Shown here piece after piece: positions 51,988 through 64,000 of a DNA stretch of 64,000 nucleotides. The position numbers and the translations under genes are program-made. The notes beneath the pieces are model-generated. The model worked only from the letters and a program-made list of their open reading frames with translations. It searched no databases and had not been told where the DNA came from. The stretch comes from Planococcus citri (Eukaryota; Arthropoda; Insecta; Hemiptera; Pseudococcidae), in assembly GCF_950023065.1 (NCBI RefSeq), contig NC_088678.1, positions 30,556,580 to 30,620,579 of the forward strand, given 5' to 3'. How positions within the stretch are numbered: position 1 is the stretch's first letter; each line of letters opens with the position of its first letter.

Positions 51988-54900
51988 ATGGAGCTGGTGC
52001 CGGAAACCATTGATTTTCCCAAATCCGAAGAAACCACTTTACAATTTTGGAATGAGATTAAAGCCTTTGAAGAATGCATGAAAAGGTCCAAAGGTAAACC
52101 GAGGTATGTACTGCATGTTGATTCGATTGTACCGTAACTTTGTGCAATGATAATCTGCAGCTACTGATAGCAAATTTATTCGCCTTTCAGGTATTCGTTC
52201 TACGACGGACCTCCTTTTGCAACCGGGTTACCGCATTATGGACATATTTTAGCTGGCACAATTAAAGATATCGTTACTCGTTATGCGCATCAAAATGGAT
52301 ACTACGTTGAACGTAGATTCGGCTGGGATTGTCATGGATTACCGGTGGTAGGTTGATATACTCGTACACGATATGAGCGTAGTTTTATTTGAATTTTTAT
52401 ACTCTTGTACTGTATATTGCGAGTTGGATTATAATCCAAGTATACAATATGTACTCGTTGTATACGCAGTATCTAATCTAGGTCGATAACCCTGTGTAAA
52501 TATTGTGTTATCTCCCGTTGAGCAATATCATCGCCGATATCGTTACTAAAAATGTCGCTTGTTGTGTTACAGGAGTTTGAGATTGATAAAAAGCTCAACA
52601 TCAGAGGACCCGATGACGTTGCTAAAATGGGTATCGCAGCGTATAACGCAGAATGTCGTAAAATCGTTACTCGTTATGCTAAAGATTGGGAAACAATTAT
52701 CACTCGATTAGGAAGATGGATCGGTAATCGATGACCTACATAAATCTAGACTGTGTTTTTGATTTGTTTTTTTCTACAATGTGTTTGGTTTGACAGATTT
52801 CAAAAATGATTATAAAACGTTGTATCCCTGGTACATGGAGAGTATCTGGTGGGTATTTAGTGAGCTGTGGAATAAAGGTTTAGTGTATCGAGGTGTTAAA
52901 GTCATGCCATATTCTACCGCTTGTAATACTCCTCTGTCGAATTTCGAATCCGGTCAGAATTATAAAGAAGTTGTCGATCCTGCTGGTAAATTATATCATC
53001 AACGATATTTGAATGATCTGAATCATTATTAAGAGTATATCATGTTTAATGTATCTTGATTATTTTTTTGTTCAGTGATCGTTGGTTTTCCATTAGTCAA
53101 AAATCCGAGTGTTTCTTTATTAGCTTGGACGACTACGCCTTGGACTTTACCGAGTAATTTGGCCTTATGTGTAAACGAAAATTTAGTCTACGTTAAAATT
53201 AAAGGTGGGTTCAACTTCAGAATTACATCTTTTCTAAAGAATTTTCTGTTTTAATTTTCATTCTGTATTTCAGACTTGAAGAAAAACAAATTTTTCATTT
53301 TAATGAAAGCTCGTCTCGATTACGTGTTCAAATCTGAAGAAGAATACCAGATTATGGAAGAATTTTTAGGATTCGAATTGAAAGGCGAACAATACGAGCC
53401 CATCTTTCCATATTTTGCTCACGTTAGTATCATTCTCATGTTGAATTAGGTTTTGTTCGTTGTACTTTTCATTCACTTCATTTTCCTAAAATGATTCCTG
53501 GAGGATAGATTGAACTAGAAAATGTAGACGTAAAGTGTGAGTGTTGATTTGAATTTCTTTACGTAGCTTGTTTCCATTTTCCTGATAATAATGAATCAAG
53601 AATTTCTTGATAATCAGTCATCTGCTGTGTAACTGATTCATTCTTCAACTTCCTGTTTTCTGGAGAAAAAAAAATTATCAGTTGAAAATTAATGAAAGAA
53701 TCCTTCTGGGAATCCAATCTTCGTATCAAAGTCTGAATTGTCTTATCAGTAGAAGTCCTCTTTCTCCTGTACCCACTTGAAATTCCTATTCACTGGAGAT
53801 GATTGTTGTTTTGTTTATATCTTTGGAATTTCCTTTCTATTTGAAATTACCAATCTTTTAATGATCCTATTATCATTTTTCATTATATTGAAAGTAATTA
53901 TCTATCTATTTTATTCGATTCTAGGTGGAAACTGCATTTAAAGTATTGACGGATAATTACGTTAGCGAAGAATCCGGTACTGGAATCGTTCATCAAGCTC
54001 CTTACTTTGGTGAAGACGATTACAGGGTATGTCTTGCCAACGGAGTCATTACTCGAGATCAGAAATGCATGGTTTGTCCTGTAAATGCTAGTGGCTGTTT
54101 TGTCGAACCAGTTTCCGAATTTGCTGGTCAATATGTTAAAGTAAGTTCTTCCGCGCATCATCGACGTCAACTCGATCCACCTTTCGAACTCCGATTTTGA
54201 TTCACGTTTATTTTTTCCAATAGGATGCTGATAAAAACATTATCAAGAAATTGAAAGAGAACGGACGTTTGTTCTCAGCGTCTACAATTAAGCACAATTA
54301 TCCATTTTGTTGGCGTTCCGACACGCCTCTCATTTATAAGGCTGTGCCTAGCTGGTTCATTCGTGTTGAGCACTTGAGCGGCGATTTGATGAAATGCAAC
54401 CAAGAAACATATTGGTATTTGATTAAAATACTTGCAATGCTTCTCGTAATTTGTTAAGAGTCGACTAAAATCACATGTTTGGTCTCAGGGTACCGGATTT
54501 CGTCAAAGATAAACGTTTCGGTAACTGGCTAAAAGAAGCCAGAGATTGGGCCATTAGTCGTAACCGTTATTGGGGTACTCCGATGCCATTATGGATGTCT
54601 GAAGACGGCGAAGAAGTCGTTTGTGTTAGCAGCATCGCTGAATTATCCAAACTAACCGGAGTTACCGTTAAAGATTTACATAGAGAAAAGTAAATAATTT
54701 TATACGAGTCCGTTGGAGATTTTTTTCTTCGGTAAATTCACTCATTCGAATGTTTCTATTTTGCACAGCGTTGATGATTTAGAAATACCGTCAGTTGATC
54801 CGAAAAAACCAAAGTTGAGAAGAGTACCGGAGGTATTCGACTGTTGGTTTGAATCTGGCTCGATGCCATACGCTCAGCTTCACTATCCATTTGAACATAG

Positions 54901-57900
54901 AAAAGAATTCCCCTCGCTTTTCCCCGCTGATTTTATCGCCGAAGGAATTGATCAAACGAGAGGATGGTATGTGTGCTGATGTTGTTTGTACATAATTATT
55001 GAACTGTTTACACGAAGTGTTGATTTATGTTTCGCCATTTGTAGGTTTTACACGTTGTTGGTCATCTCTACAGCGTTATTCAATAAACCACCGTTTAAGA
55101 ATTTGATCGCGAATGGGCTCATTTTAGCCAGCGATGGACAAAAGATGTCTAAAAGGAAGAAAAATTATCCGGATCCGATGGAGGTCGGTGTTCGATATAT
55201 GGTTCTTGGTGTGATTAAATATAATGATTGAATTTATTGAGAAAATGTTCTTTTTTTTAAATCATAGATCGTTGGTAAATACGGTGCCGATGCTCTACGT
55301 CTTTATTTGATCAACTCGCCGGTTGTGAGAGCTGAAAACCTACGTTTCAAAGAAGAAGGCGTTCGAGATGTCTTGAAAGATGTATTTTTACCTTGGTACA
55401 ACGCGTACAGATTTTTGGTTCAGAATGTGATGGTATTGAATGCGGTGAGTGTTTGGAAATTAGCTCAATATTTGAAACTATTGTCGAACAATTCGCAAAT
55501 TGAGTCCCTCGATTTCATTTCGACCAAGATTTTACCTCTTGTCTTACGGTTCCAATTCGTTATTTGTTAATCAATCGATGATGGTTTCCTCGTTTAAGGT
55601 AGTTGAATTCTTCTTTTCTTGAATACTCGTGAAAACGAAAGATTTAAGACAAAAAAAATCATCATATCTGATCTAGTAGACACGAAATGACTTGGGTCTC
55701 AGTATGAAGTTGTTCGATGAAAGTTCAATTATTGTTTTACGTTATAAATATTGAAAAAATTTGATAATATTACTCGATACTCATCTCAGATTAATTTTCA
55801 GGAACGTAATATCCAAATTAAATTCAAAGGCGACGAACTATCTCCTAATATAATGGACAAATGGATTCTGTCCTTTACTCAATCCCTGTTGATTTTCGTT
55901 CGTAAAGAAATGGCCGCCTATAGATTATACACAGTCGTACCAAGACTGATCAAATTTATCGATAATTTAACCAACTGGTACGTTCGAATGAATAGGAAAC
56001 GTTTCAAAGTAAGTTCACATTTTCACAATTCTAAATAGAGCTATCCAGGAAAAAATTCTAACATCGAACTTCGTTTCAGGGTGAAAACGGATCGAAGGAT
56101 TGTGTCAACGCTTTATCCACCTTGAGTAACGTGCTGTTCACTATGGTCAAGATCATGGCTCCGTTTACGCCTTTCTTATGCGAATTAATCTATCAAAATT
56201 TGAAACATTTATCGTACGAAGAAGAAAAAAGTGTACACTTTTTAATGGTACCAGAACCAAAGTACGTTCCGATCTCGTTAATGGCATTACAACTAAGTTG
56301 AACTAGCTTATTTTGACCAAATCAATTTCAATTTGCAGATTGAACATGCTCGAGGAAGAAATTGAAAGATCAGTTTCGAAAATGCAGACGGTTATCGAAC
56401 TGGGTAGAATAATCCGCGACCGAAAAACCATTCCGGTCAAGGTACGATGATCGTAAAATCATGTAGCTTTCTTATCTCCAAATCAATCGCGAGTTCGGCT
56501 CTAATTGTGAGAATTTTGTGTTTCAGTACCCTCTGAAAGAAGTCGTCGTCATCCATAACGATCCGAATTCTCTAGAAGAGATCAAAGTCGTCAAACAGTA
56601 TATTATGGAAGAATTGAACGTCCGAACTGTCACTTTTTCGACCGATAAAGAAAAGTACGGAATTTCTTTACGAGCTGAACCAGATCATAAAACTTTGGGT
56701 ATTAGGCTAAAATCAGCCTTTAAAGATGTCATGACTGATATCAAAGTACGTACATAAAAAACTTAACTTACTCGAGTTTAACACCGTGACGTACGCGATC
56801 GTCTCATTTTTTTATTTAATTATTTACAATGCGTTATTTTTCTAGAATCTAAGTGATAAACAAGTACAAGATTTTGTAAACACCGGTAGCATCGAATTAC
56901 GAGGTCATAAATTGAACCGCGAAGATCTACGTATTATTTTCAATTGCTCGGGACCTACCGCTACACAGCTCTCGGATCAATACGAAGCGCATTCTGATAA
57001 CGACGTCAGTGTCTAAATTTTTATCTCACTTTCCCCTCCCCTATCCATTTTTATGTACTTGAAAACTAACCTAGGGTATTTTTTTTTTGCTCTGCAGCTT
57101 TTAGTATTATTAAACGTAACCCTAGATCAAGAGATGCAAGACGAAGGAATGGCTAGGGAGATCATCAATCGTATTCAAAAACTTCGTAAAAAAGCTCATC
57201 TCGTTCCTACGGATCAGATCTACGTTCATTACAGTATTTTACCCGAAAAAAGCGATTTAGACAGGGTCGCCACCGAGTATTGCGAATTTATCGAAAACTC
57301 CATTAAATCACCTTTCAGTAAATCTAAACCGCAGAGCAAAGTTATCGCTAGTGAAGAACAAGAGGTGAAAAACAATGGTTTTGTATTCTTATTATCTTTG
57401 CGAAGCTCAATTTTGTTAATTTTATGTTGTTTTACAGCTGAAAAATGCTAAATTTACAATTACGCTTTCGCGACGAGAAGATGCTGCAACCGTTGTGCCC
57501 AATTGCAGGTAAATGTACTGAAAAAATAGTTCAGTGGAATGGGATCAAATTTTGAGTTAATTAAATTCAAAAATGAGGTTTTGACCAGTGTAAAAAAAAC
57601 AATGTTTATTAAAAAAAAAAAACAAATTCGTGAAATGGGCATTTCTAAAAATTTATTTTTTTGCTCAGCCATTTAAATTTTTTTGAAAAAATTGTGGGTT
57701 CGTATGTTTCTTAATGGTATTCAATTTATTTAATATTTTTCAATTGTTAAAATTTTATTCTTGATTTCTAGGTCACTCGTACTCTTATTTTCGTAACTTT
57801 TTTTTTTGGGGGGGGGGGGGATCTTGTTGCTTGAGATTCTGCAATTTAATTTCTGAACTGGGAAAAAATGTCTAAAATTTCTGTACTTTTAAAATTACAT

Positions 57901-59508
57901 AGGTCTAGGTCAAGCCTCATTTTTCACCCTTTTCGTATTATCACTTGTTAAAAAAATAGAAAGTATCTGAAATGGAAAGGAAGCAAGGACTGAATTATAA
58001 TTTCATTCAAAACAATTTTAAAAGACGTGAAATGGTGTCATTAATTTTCTCCATTCATTTAAAAAAAAAACCAAAGTCTTGATTTTTTTTCTTTTTAAAT
58101 GTTTTTTGCATGAATTTGTCGACATAAGAAGAAAAAATCATGCAAAATTAAATACTCAATTTATTTTTTAATTTCAGGTATGTAAATGTGGTCCTCAATG
58201 GTATTGAACCTGGATACGGTAAACGTGGCTCTAGCGGATCAGTGTTCCTCGAAAATCCGATCGGTGAAAATTTCTTAACCATTGAAGCTTTACGAAAAGA
58301 AGTGAGTTTCCTGCTCTGTATCTCATTTTATTAATTTAGGTAGCTTAGTTTCGCAGATCACTATATAGATCAGTGATCATTTTCTTGATTTTTTTCCTCT
58401 AATGTTTGTTTTATTTTGGTAATTCTCAGATTGAAAATCTATTCGGATTATACAATCGTAAAGTAATTATTAAAAATGATCAAGGAAGTTTATTAGAAGA
58501 TTTGGATATCGATAAATTGAGCACTAAGACTATTTTCGTCGAGCCTTATTATGGAAGGAAATTCGTCAAGCAAAACGTTACGAATCATAACAACGGTATA
58601 GTTTCGAGGTAGGTGTTGAATCATTAATTTAAATTCATTGCTTAGAATTAACAAAGTGACGTGGGTGTGGGTTATGTAAATTTACTCGTACTACGATCGT
58701 AAATTCGTACCTAATCCTCTTGATGCTCCTCGCAATCAATGAAAAAATATCGATCGTGGAGTCGAAGGTGTTGAAACGGTTGCATACGTAATTTCGAATT
58801 CAAAAGGATTCTAGTCTAGACGTTTCAATTTCAAAGTTTTGAATTGCAATATTATACTTATAAATACAATGATAAAGGGCGAAGAAAAGTTCTGTACTTA
58901 TTGGTTCGTTGGGAATGTGAAATCCAATTTATTTCATTATTCTTTGATCAAAATATTCCTATTGTGGGGAATAAAATGAAGCTATTATCAATTCTGATTG
59001 TTTTTTCCATCGATAAACATTCATTGTAACAATTTTGCGTGATTTTTGATGTTGGTTGATGACTTTTGGTCTACAAAAAATTAATTTTTGAGTTCAATGT
59101 CGATAATGTTGATTGAAGGATGCAACCATTTTTATTTTAAATTTCTTCACACGAACTAACGTTAAATTAAAAATTATCTAACACCCCTAACCAAAAAAAA
59201 TAATGCTAATGATTCCTAGTCTAACTATAATATTTTTATAAATTGTACGTGATTTTAATGTATTTATGGTATTTTTTTCACGTGGCGCCCGTCCTGTCCC
59301 CTTCCATCCACATCAATGACGCAGTTTCAAAAACGTTAGCTTCGGCGATAAAAAAGGTTGCATCTTTCTGGAGAACCCGGTCGACAACTCGTTGGAAATA
59401 AACGAAGATAAGATCTCAGATTTGATTAGAAGAATTTTCAGCCTAAAATCTCCGCAAAAAATTTCCGTCGTAAATGCCGGCAACAGTGTGAATGTGAAAA
59501 TATTATGA
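51988..59508 (+). CDS. IARS1: isoleucyl-tRNA synthetase, cytoplasmic, 1235 aa, 22 coding exons
   Basis: Charges tRNA-Ile in the cytosol and edits misactivated valine. Exons: 51988-52103, 52191-52347, 52573-52723, 52797-52985, 53076-53204, 53274-53422, 53925-54140, 54224-54414, 54489-54689, 54769-54966, 55045-55183, 55268-55444, 55802-56008, 56080-56261, 56339-56441, 56527-56745, 56846-57004, 57098-57364, 57438-57508, 58178-58301, 58430-58608, 59325-59508; all junctions keep frame. The class I HIGH motif is HYGH (52234-52245) and KMSKS is KMSKR (55142-55156). The CP1 editing domain has WTTTPWTLPSN. The C-terminus has two copies of a FLENP-type repeat (exons 20 and 22), as in the vertebrate cytosolic enzyme. 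The start is the first ATG after an in-frame TAA (51922-51924) and matches where human IARS1 begins. Length is close to the human 1262. Confidence 0.96.
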
Positions 59509-59558
59509 CGAGTTCTATAGTCGCACCAGCAGCAAATCGTACGATAAATACAAAATAA

Positions 59559-59564
59559 TTTATT
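59559..59564 (-). terminator. poly(A) signal of the minus-strand secreted-protein gene
   Basis: AATAAA on the minus strand, about 168 nt after the stop at 59732. Confidence 0.55.
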
Positions 59565-59596
59565 AATAATACTGTTACAAAAAAAAACGTTTATAA

Positions 59597-59602
59597 AATA
59601 AA
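59597..59602 (+). terminator. poly(A) signal of the IleRS gene
   Basis: AATAAA 89 nt after the stop at 59506-59508. It lies upstream of the opposing gene's signal on that strand, so the two 3' UTRs probably overlap. Confidence 0.6.
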
Positions 59603-59731
59603 CTTTCTTTTTTTTTTCAAGTTTTCTAAACACGTTAACCGTACGTGTGGAATTTTTTTCATTTAATTTAAAATAATTTAGTTGAGAGATCATTTTATAG
59701 GATGTAGTTTTGAACCGATTGACTGTTGGGT

Positions 59732-61386
59732 CTACGTAGTGATAGTTGCGGTTATTTTGGGCGGCGTTTGTCGTCGAGATATTCTGCCATAATATGGATC
59801 CTCTTGCGGTTCTTCTTCGTCTTCTGTTTCTACTGCTTTGCCCATTATTTTTATCAATCCGCTGGCTTTGTCTGTCAGATAGTTATCAACGTGCCCCAAA
59901 AACGTCATGAATTGCATCATTCGAGCGAAGCCTCGATTCATTCGTTCTTCACGTTCCTCCGGTGACATTTCATCGTTACGATAGGATGATCGGCCCGATG
60001 GCAATAGATTGCTGTGTCGTGGTTTGTTGGAGTGTTCTGATACAAAAAATTTCGATATTAGAATAAATACAGCTGTGAATATGATGATTTTTATCAATGG
60101 AAAATTGGGGGAAATGTCAAAAATTCGTCATGAATTGTGAGTGTAAATATTTCTATGCTTTTTTAGAGATCCAAATTAAAAAGAAAAATTAATTTCTTTT
60201 TGGGGGCTTGAGAATAATAGGGACAGAGTTCACAAAATGACAAGGAAAATATTTTAAAATAGTCACATTTTTTTTCTTTTTTTATTTGTTCAAATTTCAT
60301 TCGAGTACAACTTCTCCAATAACTCTGAAGTTGAAGTTGACAATTTTCAAACATTTTATTCTCGAAAAATTTTGATCCCTTTTAGCTTCTAAATGGCCAA
60401 ATTTTGAAAGAATTGAATGTATAGTGTAAGTTCCTGCAGGCTTCATCTTTAAGATGAAGGCAATTTTTTTAATTCAGGAGGAGGGGGAGACTTCTGACAA
60501 ACATCAGTTTCGTGCCAATTGATTAATCCCTTTCGTAGAAAACGATGATGATGGTTTTTTTCTCGAAATCAAGACCTGATATTGTCATTGAAAAGAAAGT
60601 TGAAAATAGATTGAGTAAATTATGACGAAAATTAGAAATGATAGGTACTGATGAATGTTGATTTTCGACGAATTTATAATGTTTTTTTCGACTTGCAAAT
60701 GTTGCAATTGCAATTAATTAGAGGTGATTACGTCGAATTACGATAGCGTGGGTTTTGAAAATCATTAAGTTGGTGATTTTCGAAGAATATTGTTGGAGAT
60801 AATTTTTCCAACTCGTGTTTCAATTATTCAGAATTCATTGAACCAAAATATTTTGACCAAGATTTTATTGCGATAATTTTCATCATTTTCGTGAATTCTC
60901 GTATTTTTCATCTTGAAAATCACATCTTTGAGAAATGTTGCAAAAAGAACTCAATTTCATCTTTTAGCTATATTCTGAAGGAAGAAAAAAAAGTAAAAAT
61001 AGAACCTGCGGAGCTAAAAATTCTTTGCCATTGATCTAACTACTGAGGGGGGGAGAGAGTACTAAGGAGAAAATTACCCAAATTTGTACACCATCGTTTA
61101 ATGACGCCTCGTTTATACTTTTATGTACTTATCAATATTGAATTTTATGTACTTCTACTTACTATAAGATGGTTCTAATCTAAACGTATGTTCATGTGGA
61201 CAACCGCATAATTGACCCGTAATTTCTCCGGAATCCGGCACCGAAATAACTATGCCGGTCAAGAAATACTAAGATTTAAATAAAAAAAATTATTTTGCTG
61301 TTACATAATCTACCAGTATAAAAAATAAAATAAAAAACACTGAAACTTACCCAAATATAAACAACCAGAATGGACGTAAACTTCAT
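59732..61386 (-). CDS. small secreted protein of unknown function, 148 aa
   Basis: Exons 61386-61351, 61268-61163 and 60036-59732 join in frame (GTAAGT donors, phases 0 and 1). The N-terminus (MKFTSILVVYIWYFLTGIV) is a signal peptide that spans the first junction. The mature chain has a Cys pair (CGC), then an acidic and basic segment (MSPEEREERMNRGFARMM), a helix around HVDNYLTDKASGLIKIMG, a Glu-rich stretch (ETEDEEEPQEDP) and a Thr-rich tail after SRRQTPP, where the dibasic RR could be cleaved. Without splicing, exon 3 opens a misleading 121-codon ORF from an intronic Met. I do not recognise a named family; it looks like an arthropod-specific secreted protein. It converges on the IleRS gene, with stop codons 223 bp apart. 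Confidence 0.8.
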
Positions 61387-61399
61387 TATTATTATTATT

Positions 61400-62600
61400 A
61401 TTAATTACTAGCCTACCTCTTAAGAAAACACAATTTACTAGCAGGTTATTTACTTAAGAATACATAAGAAATCGATCACTAGACATCGAAAGTCTACCTG
61501 TCTAAATAAATTGGTCGAATATTCTTCGCGTATAGTTTTAAATAAGTCTGTAAAATGTAAACATTTCGTGCCATTGTAGTAAACTATGCTCGAGTGGACA
61601 AAATGCTTGGCACATTGACACGATTACAGTTTTTTTTTTCTGTCTTATCAGATATAAAACAAAAGTGCCAAGATACGATACGTGCAGAATATTCGATGTT
61701 CTTATCAATTGGTATATTTTGAGAAGATTTTCGAGTCAATGATCTGGATTTGTGGCTGGAATTAAAATTTTGGAATGAAGTATTGTGATTAAGCAATATC
61801 ATCAGCAACATTTTTCAAAAATTTTAGACATACGTTTCAACTTTCAGAAAAGAGGCTGTCCTAAAAATGTGTAGTCCTTCCTGAAAAAAAAAGAGAAAAA
61901 AACAAAAAAAAACTTGACCCTCCACGAGTAAAAATTTAGATCACTTTGAGTTCGCCATATTTTTTTAGCCAAAAAAACTCGAGGCCTCCTTCTGTTGAAA
62001 ATGATTATTATAGGATTGTACCATAGATAGGTTTAGTTATAGAGTTTGAATCCAAAATTCTTAATTTTCTCACAAACCTATTCGAAATCCCTTATTTCAG
62101 ATCTGGGAAGGTTAAAATTTCTCGGAGCTACGAGGAGGTTAGAGATTTACAAAAACCTTTGATTTTTTATTCTGAATGAATTGAATGAATGAACGAACGA
62201 ATGAATTTATTGAAGAAGGGGTTGGTGGAATTTTTCTTTTTTATTGATGAGATGAGAGAATGACAGAATCTTCTTAATAAATGTACAAATATTTCAAACA
62301 AATTTTTAAATGTTTTAAAAATGAAGAAGGGCTGGAGTGAATACTTCAAATACCTACGTCCTACCTACCTACTTACTTTTATGTGTGCCCACTTTAATTA
62401 AAGGATTAGGGAGGGGCAATGGTTTTTAAATCTTTTGCTCTTACCTATTTACTGTTGTATGGCTTGGTATAGTTTATTTGATCGAGAGAGGGAGAAGAAG
62501 CAATGGATATTCCCATCTTTGAATTTTTCAAAAAATTTTCCAACATGTTTTTCGAATTGAAAATGGAGTTTGGTGGCATTTCTTTTTTTATATGGGGGAG
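61400..62600. other. spacer, no supported gene
   Basis: Promoter side of the secreted-protein gene, then AT-rich DNA with a (GAAT)n-like tract at about 62174-62206. No further coding unit seen. Confidence 0.5.
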
Positions 62601-62603
62601 GGG

Positions 62604-64000
62604 GGGGGCATTCCATGTCAATTCGACCAACGTTTTTAAGTCATGTCTTTCGATTTCGCTCAATTTTTTTTACAATATCTACCCATCCAGTAAGTAAGAA
62701 ACCCGCAATCAGTTTGGTCCCAGCCCTCTCAGGTGGCGGGTGCGGGGCTTCCATTATTTTCACATTGTCTCGAGGTACTCAACTTCAGCAGCGCATTCCT
62801 CCAAAACTATGATACTTTGATCAAAACTGATTTCACAGATCGAAAGGGTATTGAATTTTGAACTTTTTAAGCATTTTGAAATTTCCAAAATTTGAAAGTT
62901 GAACTTTTAAATTGAAAGTTCAAATTTCAAAGTGGCGCTGTAAGTGGGAGCTACCATTTAAAATTCTGAAAAAATTTCCATAAATGTACCTTTTGATGCT
63001 TTTTTGAAATATCCAAGTTTCGAGATGGGATCTCTCACTGGAGGGGCAGCACCCCCACCCCAATTTTGAGCAAAACTTTCAAAAAAAAATATGGGGCATG
63101 TGATATATTGAATTATATGTTTTTGATGACGCTGAACACGAATATGACGTCAAATTTCGATTGGACCCATCCACGGCCCCCAGCACCTCCCCAAATGGGG
63201 GTAACCTAAAAAAAAAATAGTTTCAATCGTGTGACACATGAAATGGTATGTTTTCGATATCGCTGAACACGAATATAGCCTTAGTTTTTCAAATTGACCT
63301 CACCCATGGCTCCCAGAACCTCCCCCAATTGGTAAAAGTTCAAAAAAATTGTTAGAGGCCGTGGATGGGGCCCAATCGAAAATCTGACGTCATATTCGTG
63401 TTCAGCGTCACCAAAAACATACTATTTGATGTGTCGCACGAAAAAACTCTATTTTGAACTTTTACGCCATTTGGAAAGATGCTGAGGGCCGTGGATGGGG
63501 TCCAATCAATAATCTAATGTCACATTCGTGTTCAGCGTTACCAAAAACATACAATTCGATATATCACATGCCCCCAGATTTTTTTTTGAAAGTTTTGCTT
63601 AAAATTGGGAGTGGGGGTGCTCCCCCTCCATCAAGAGATCCCATCTCGAAACTTGAATATTTGGAAAAAGCATCAAAAGGTACATCTATGGAAATTTTTT
63701 CAGAATTTTAAATGGTAGCTCCCACTTACAGTGCCATTTTTAAAGAACTTTCAATTTAAAAGTTCAACTTTCAAATTTTGAAAATTTCAAAATGCTTGAA
63801 AAGATCAAAATTCAATACTCTTTCGAACTGTGAAATCAGTTTTGATCAAAGTATCATAGTTTTGGAGGAATGCGCTGCTGAAGTTGAGTACCTCGAGACA
63901 ATGTGAAAATAATGGAAGCCCCCCCACCCGTCCCCTGAGGGGGCTGGGACCAAACTGATTGCGGTTTTCTTACTCACTGGGTGGGTAGATATATTGTAAA
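62604..64000. mobile_element. long foldback element, copy 3 (cut by window end)
   Basis: It starts GGGCATTCCATGTCAATTCG, the family terminus, and reads back on itself around a centre near 63332: TTTACAATATCTACCCATCC (about 62669-62688) is mirrored by the last bases of the window. About 60-70 bp of the right end should lie beyond the edge, giving roughly 1.46 kb in all. Each arm carries an internal sub-repeat with GCTGAACACGAATAT (63131, 63262; reverse at about 63392 and 63522) and CCATCCACGGCCCC-type blocks. No coding capacity. Confidence 0.82.

Noticed and set aside
59313..59693. 126-codon minus-strand ORF
   Set aside because: Antisense shadow of the last IleRS exon and its 3' UTR.
1..64000. 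CRISPR arrays, rRNA, bacterial operons or integrated virus
   Set aside because: No regular direct repeats with spacers, no rRNA-like conserved blocks, no Shine-Dalgarno-led gene runs, and no polymerase, integrase or capsid-like frames were seen.

Overview
The window reads as nuclear DNA of an animal, most likely an insect. It is AT-rich. The genes are split by many GT-AG introns, and AATAAA signals follow several of them. The cytosolic isoleucyl-tRNA synthetase is animal-type, and there is a small Cys-rich metallothionein and an apolipophorin-III-like secreted protein. The many short TACC/GGTA tracts and AT-rich spacers would suit a sternorrhynchan hemipteran such as a mealybug or other scale insect, but that placement is inference only. 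I see no bacterial operons, rRNA, tRNA or CRISPR arrays.

Layout. Positions 1-26.8 kb are mostly non-coding and rich in small non-autonomous DNA transposons and foldback elements: a 59/60 perfect hairpin (253-404), long palindromes (546-1451 and 18723-19923), hAT-like elements with 8-bp target duplications (7359-8048 and 14864-15953), and others at 5757-6851 and 20182-20521. One small two-exon gene, not recognised (72 aa, minus strand), lies at 22549-22830. From 26882 to 35427 (+) a 17-exon gene encodes a large fusion: a cysteine-desulfurase-like class V aminotransferase, a long low-complexity linker, and a TtcA-like PP-loop tRNA thiolase domain. Its 5' coding exon or exons are not found with certainty. 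Two metallothionein first halves follow on the minus strand (36650-38905 and 39491-39730); all their introns are phase 1, so their exons are interchangeable. Positions 40-47.6 kb hold only degenerate repeats and simple sequence. An apolipophorin-III-like gene (47715-49780, minus) lies head-to-head with the 22-exon isoleucyl-tRNA synthetase gene (51988-59508, plus). The latter converges on a three-exon gene for a small secreted protein (59732-61386, minus). From about 62604 to the end lies a third long foldback element, cut by the window edge.

Function. The fusion gene joins a predicted sulfur donor to a predicted tRNA sulfur-transferase in one chain, which is the most striking system here. 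Together with IleRS it gives the locus a tRNA-biology flavour, although nothing in the sequence shows co-regulation. The metallothionein and apolipophorin genes have their own TATA boxes and look like independently controlled, highly expressed short genes.
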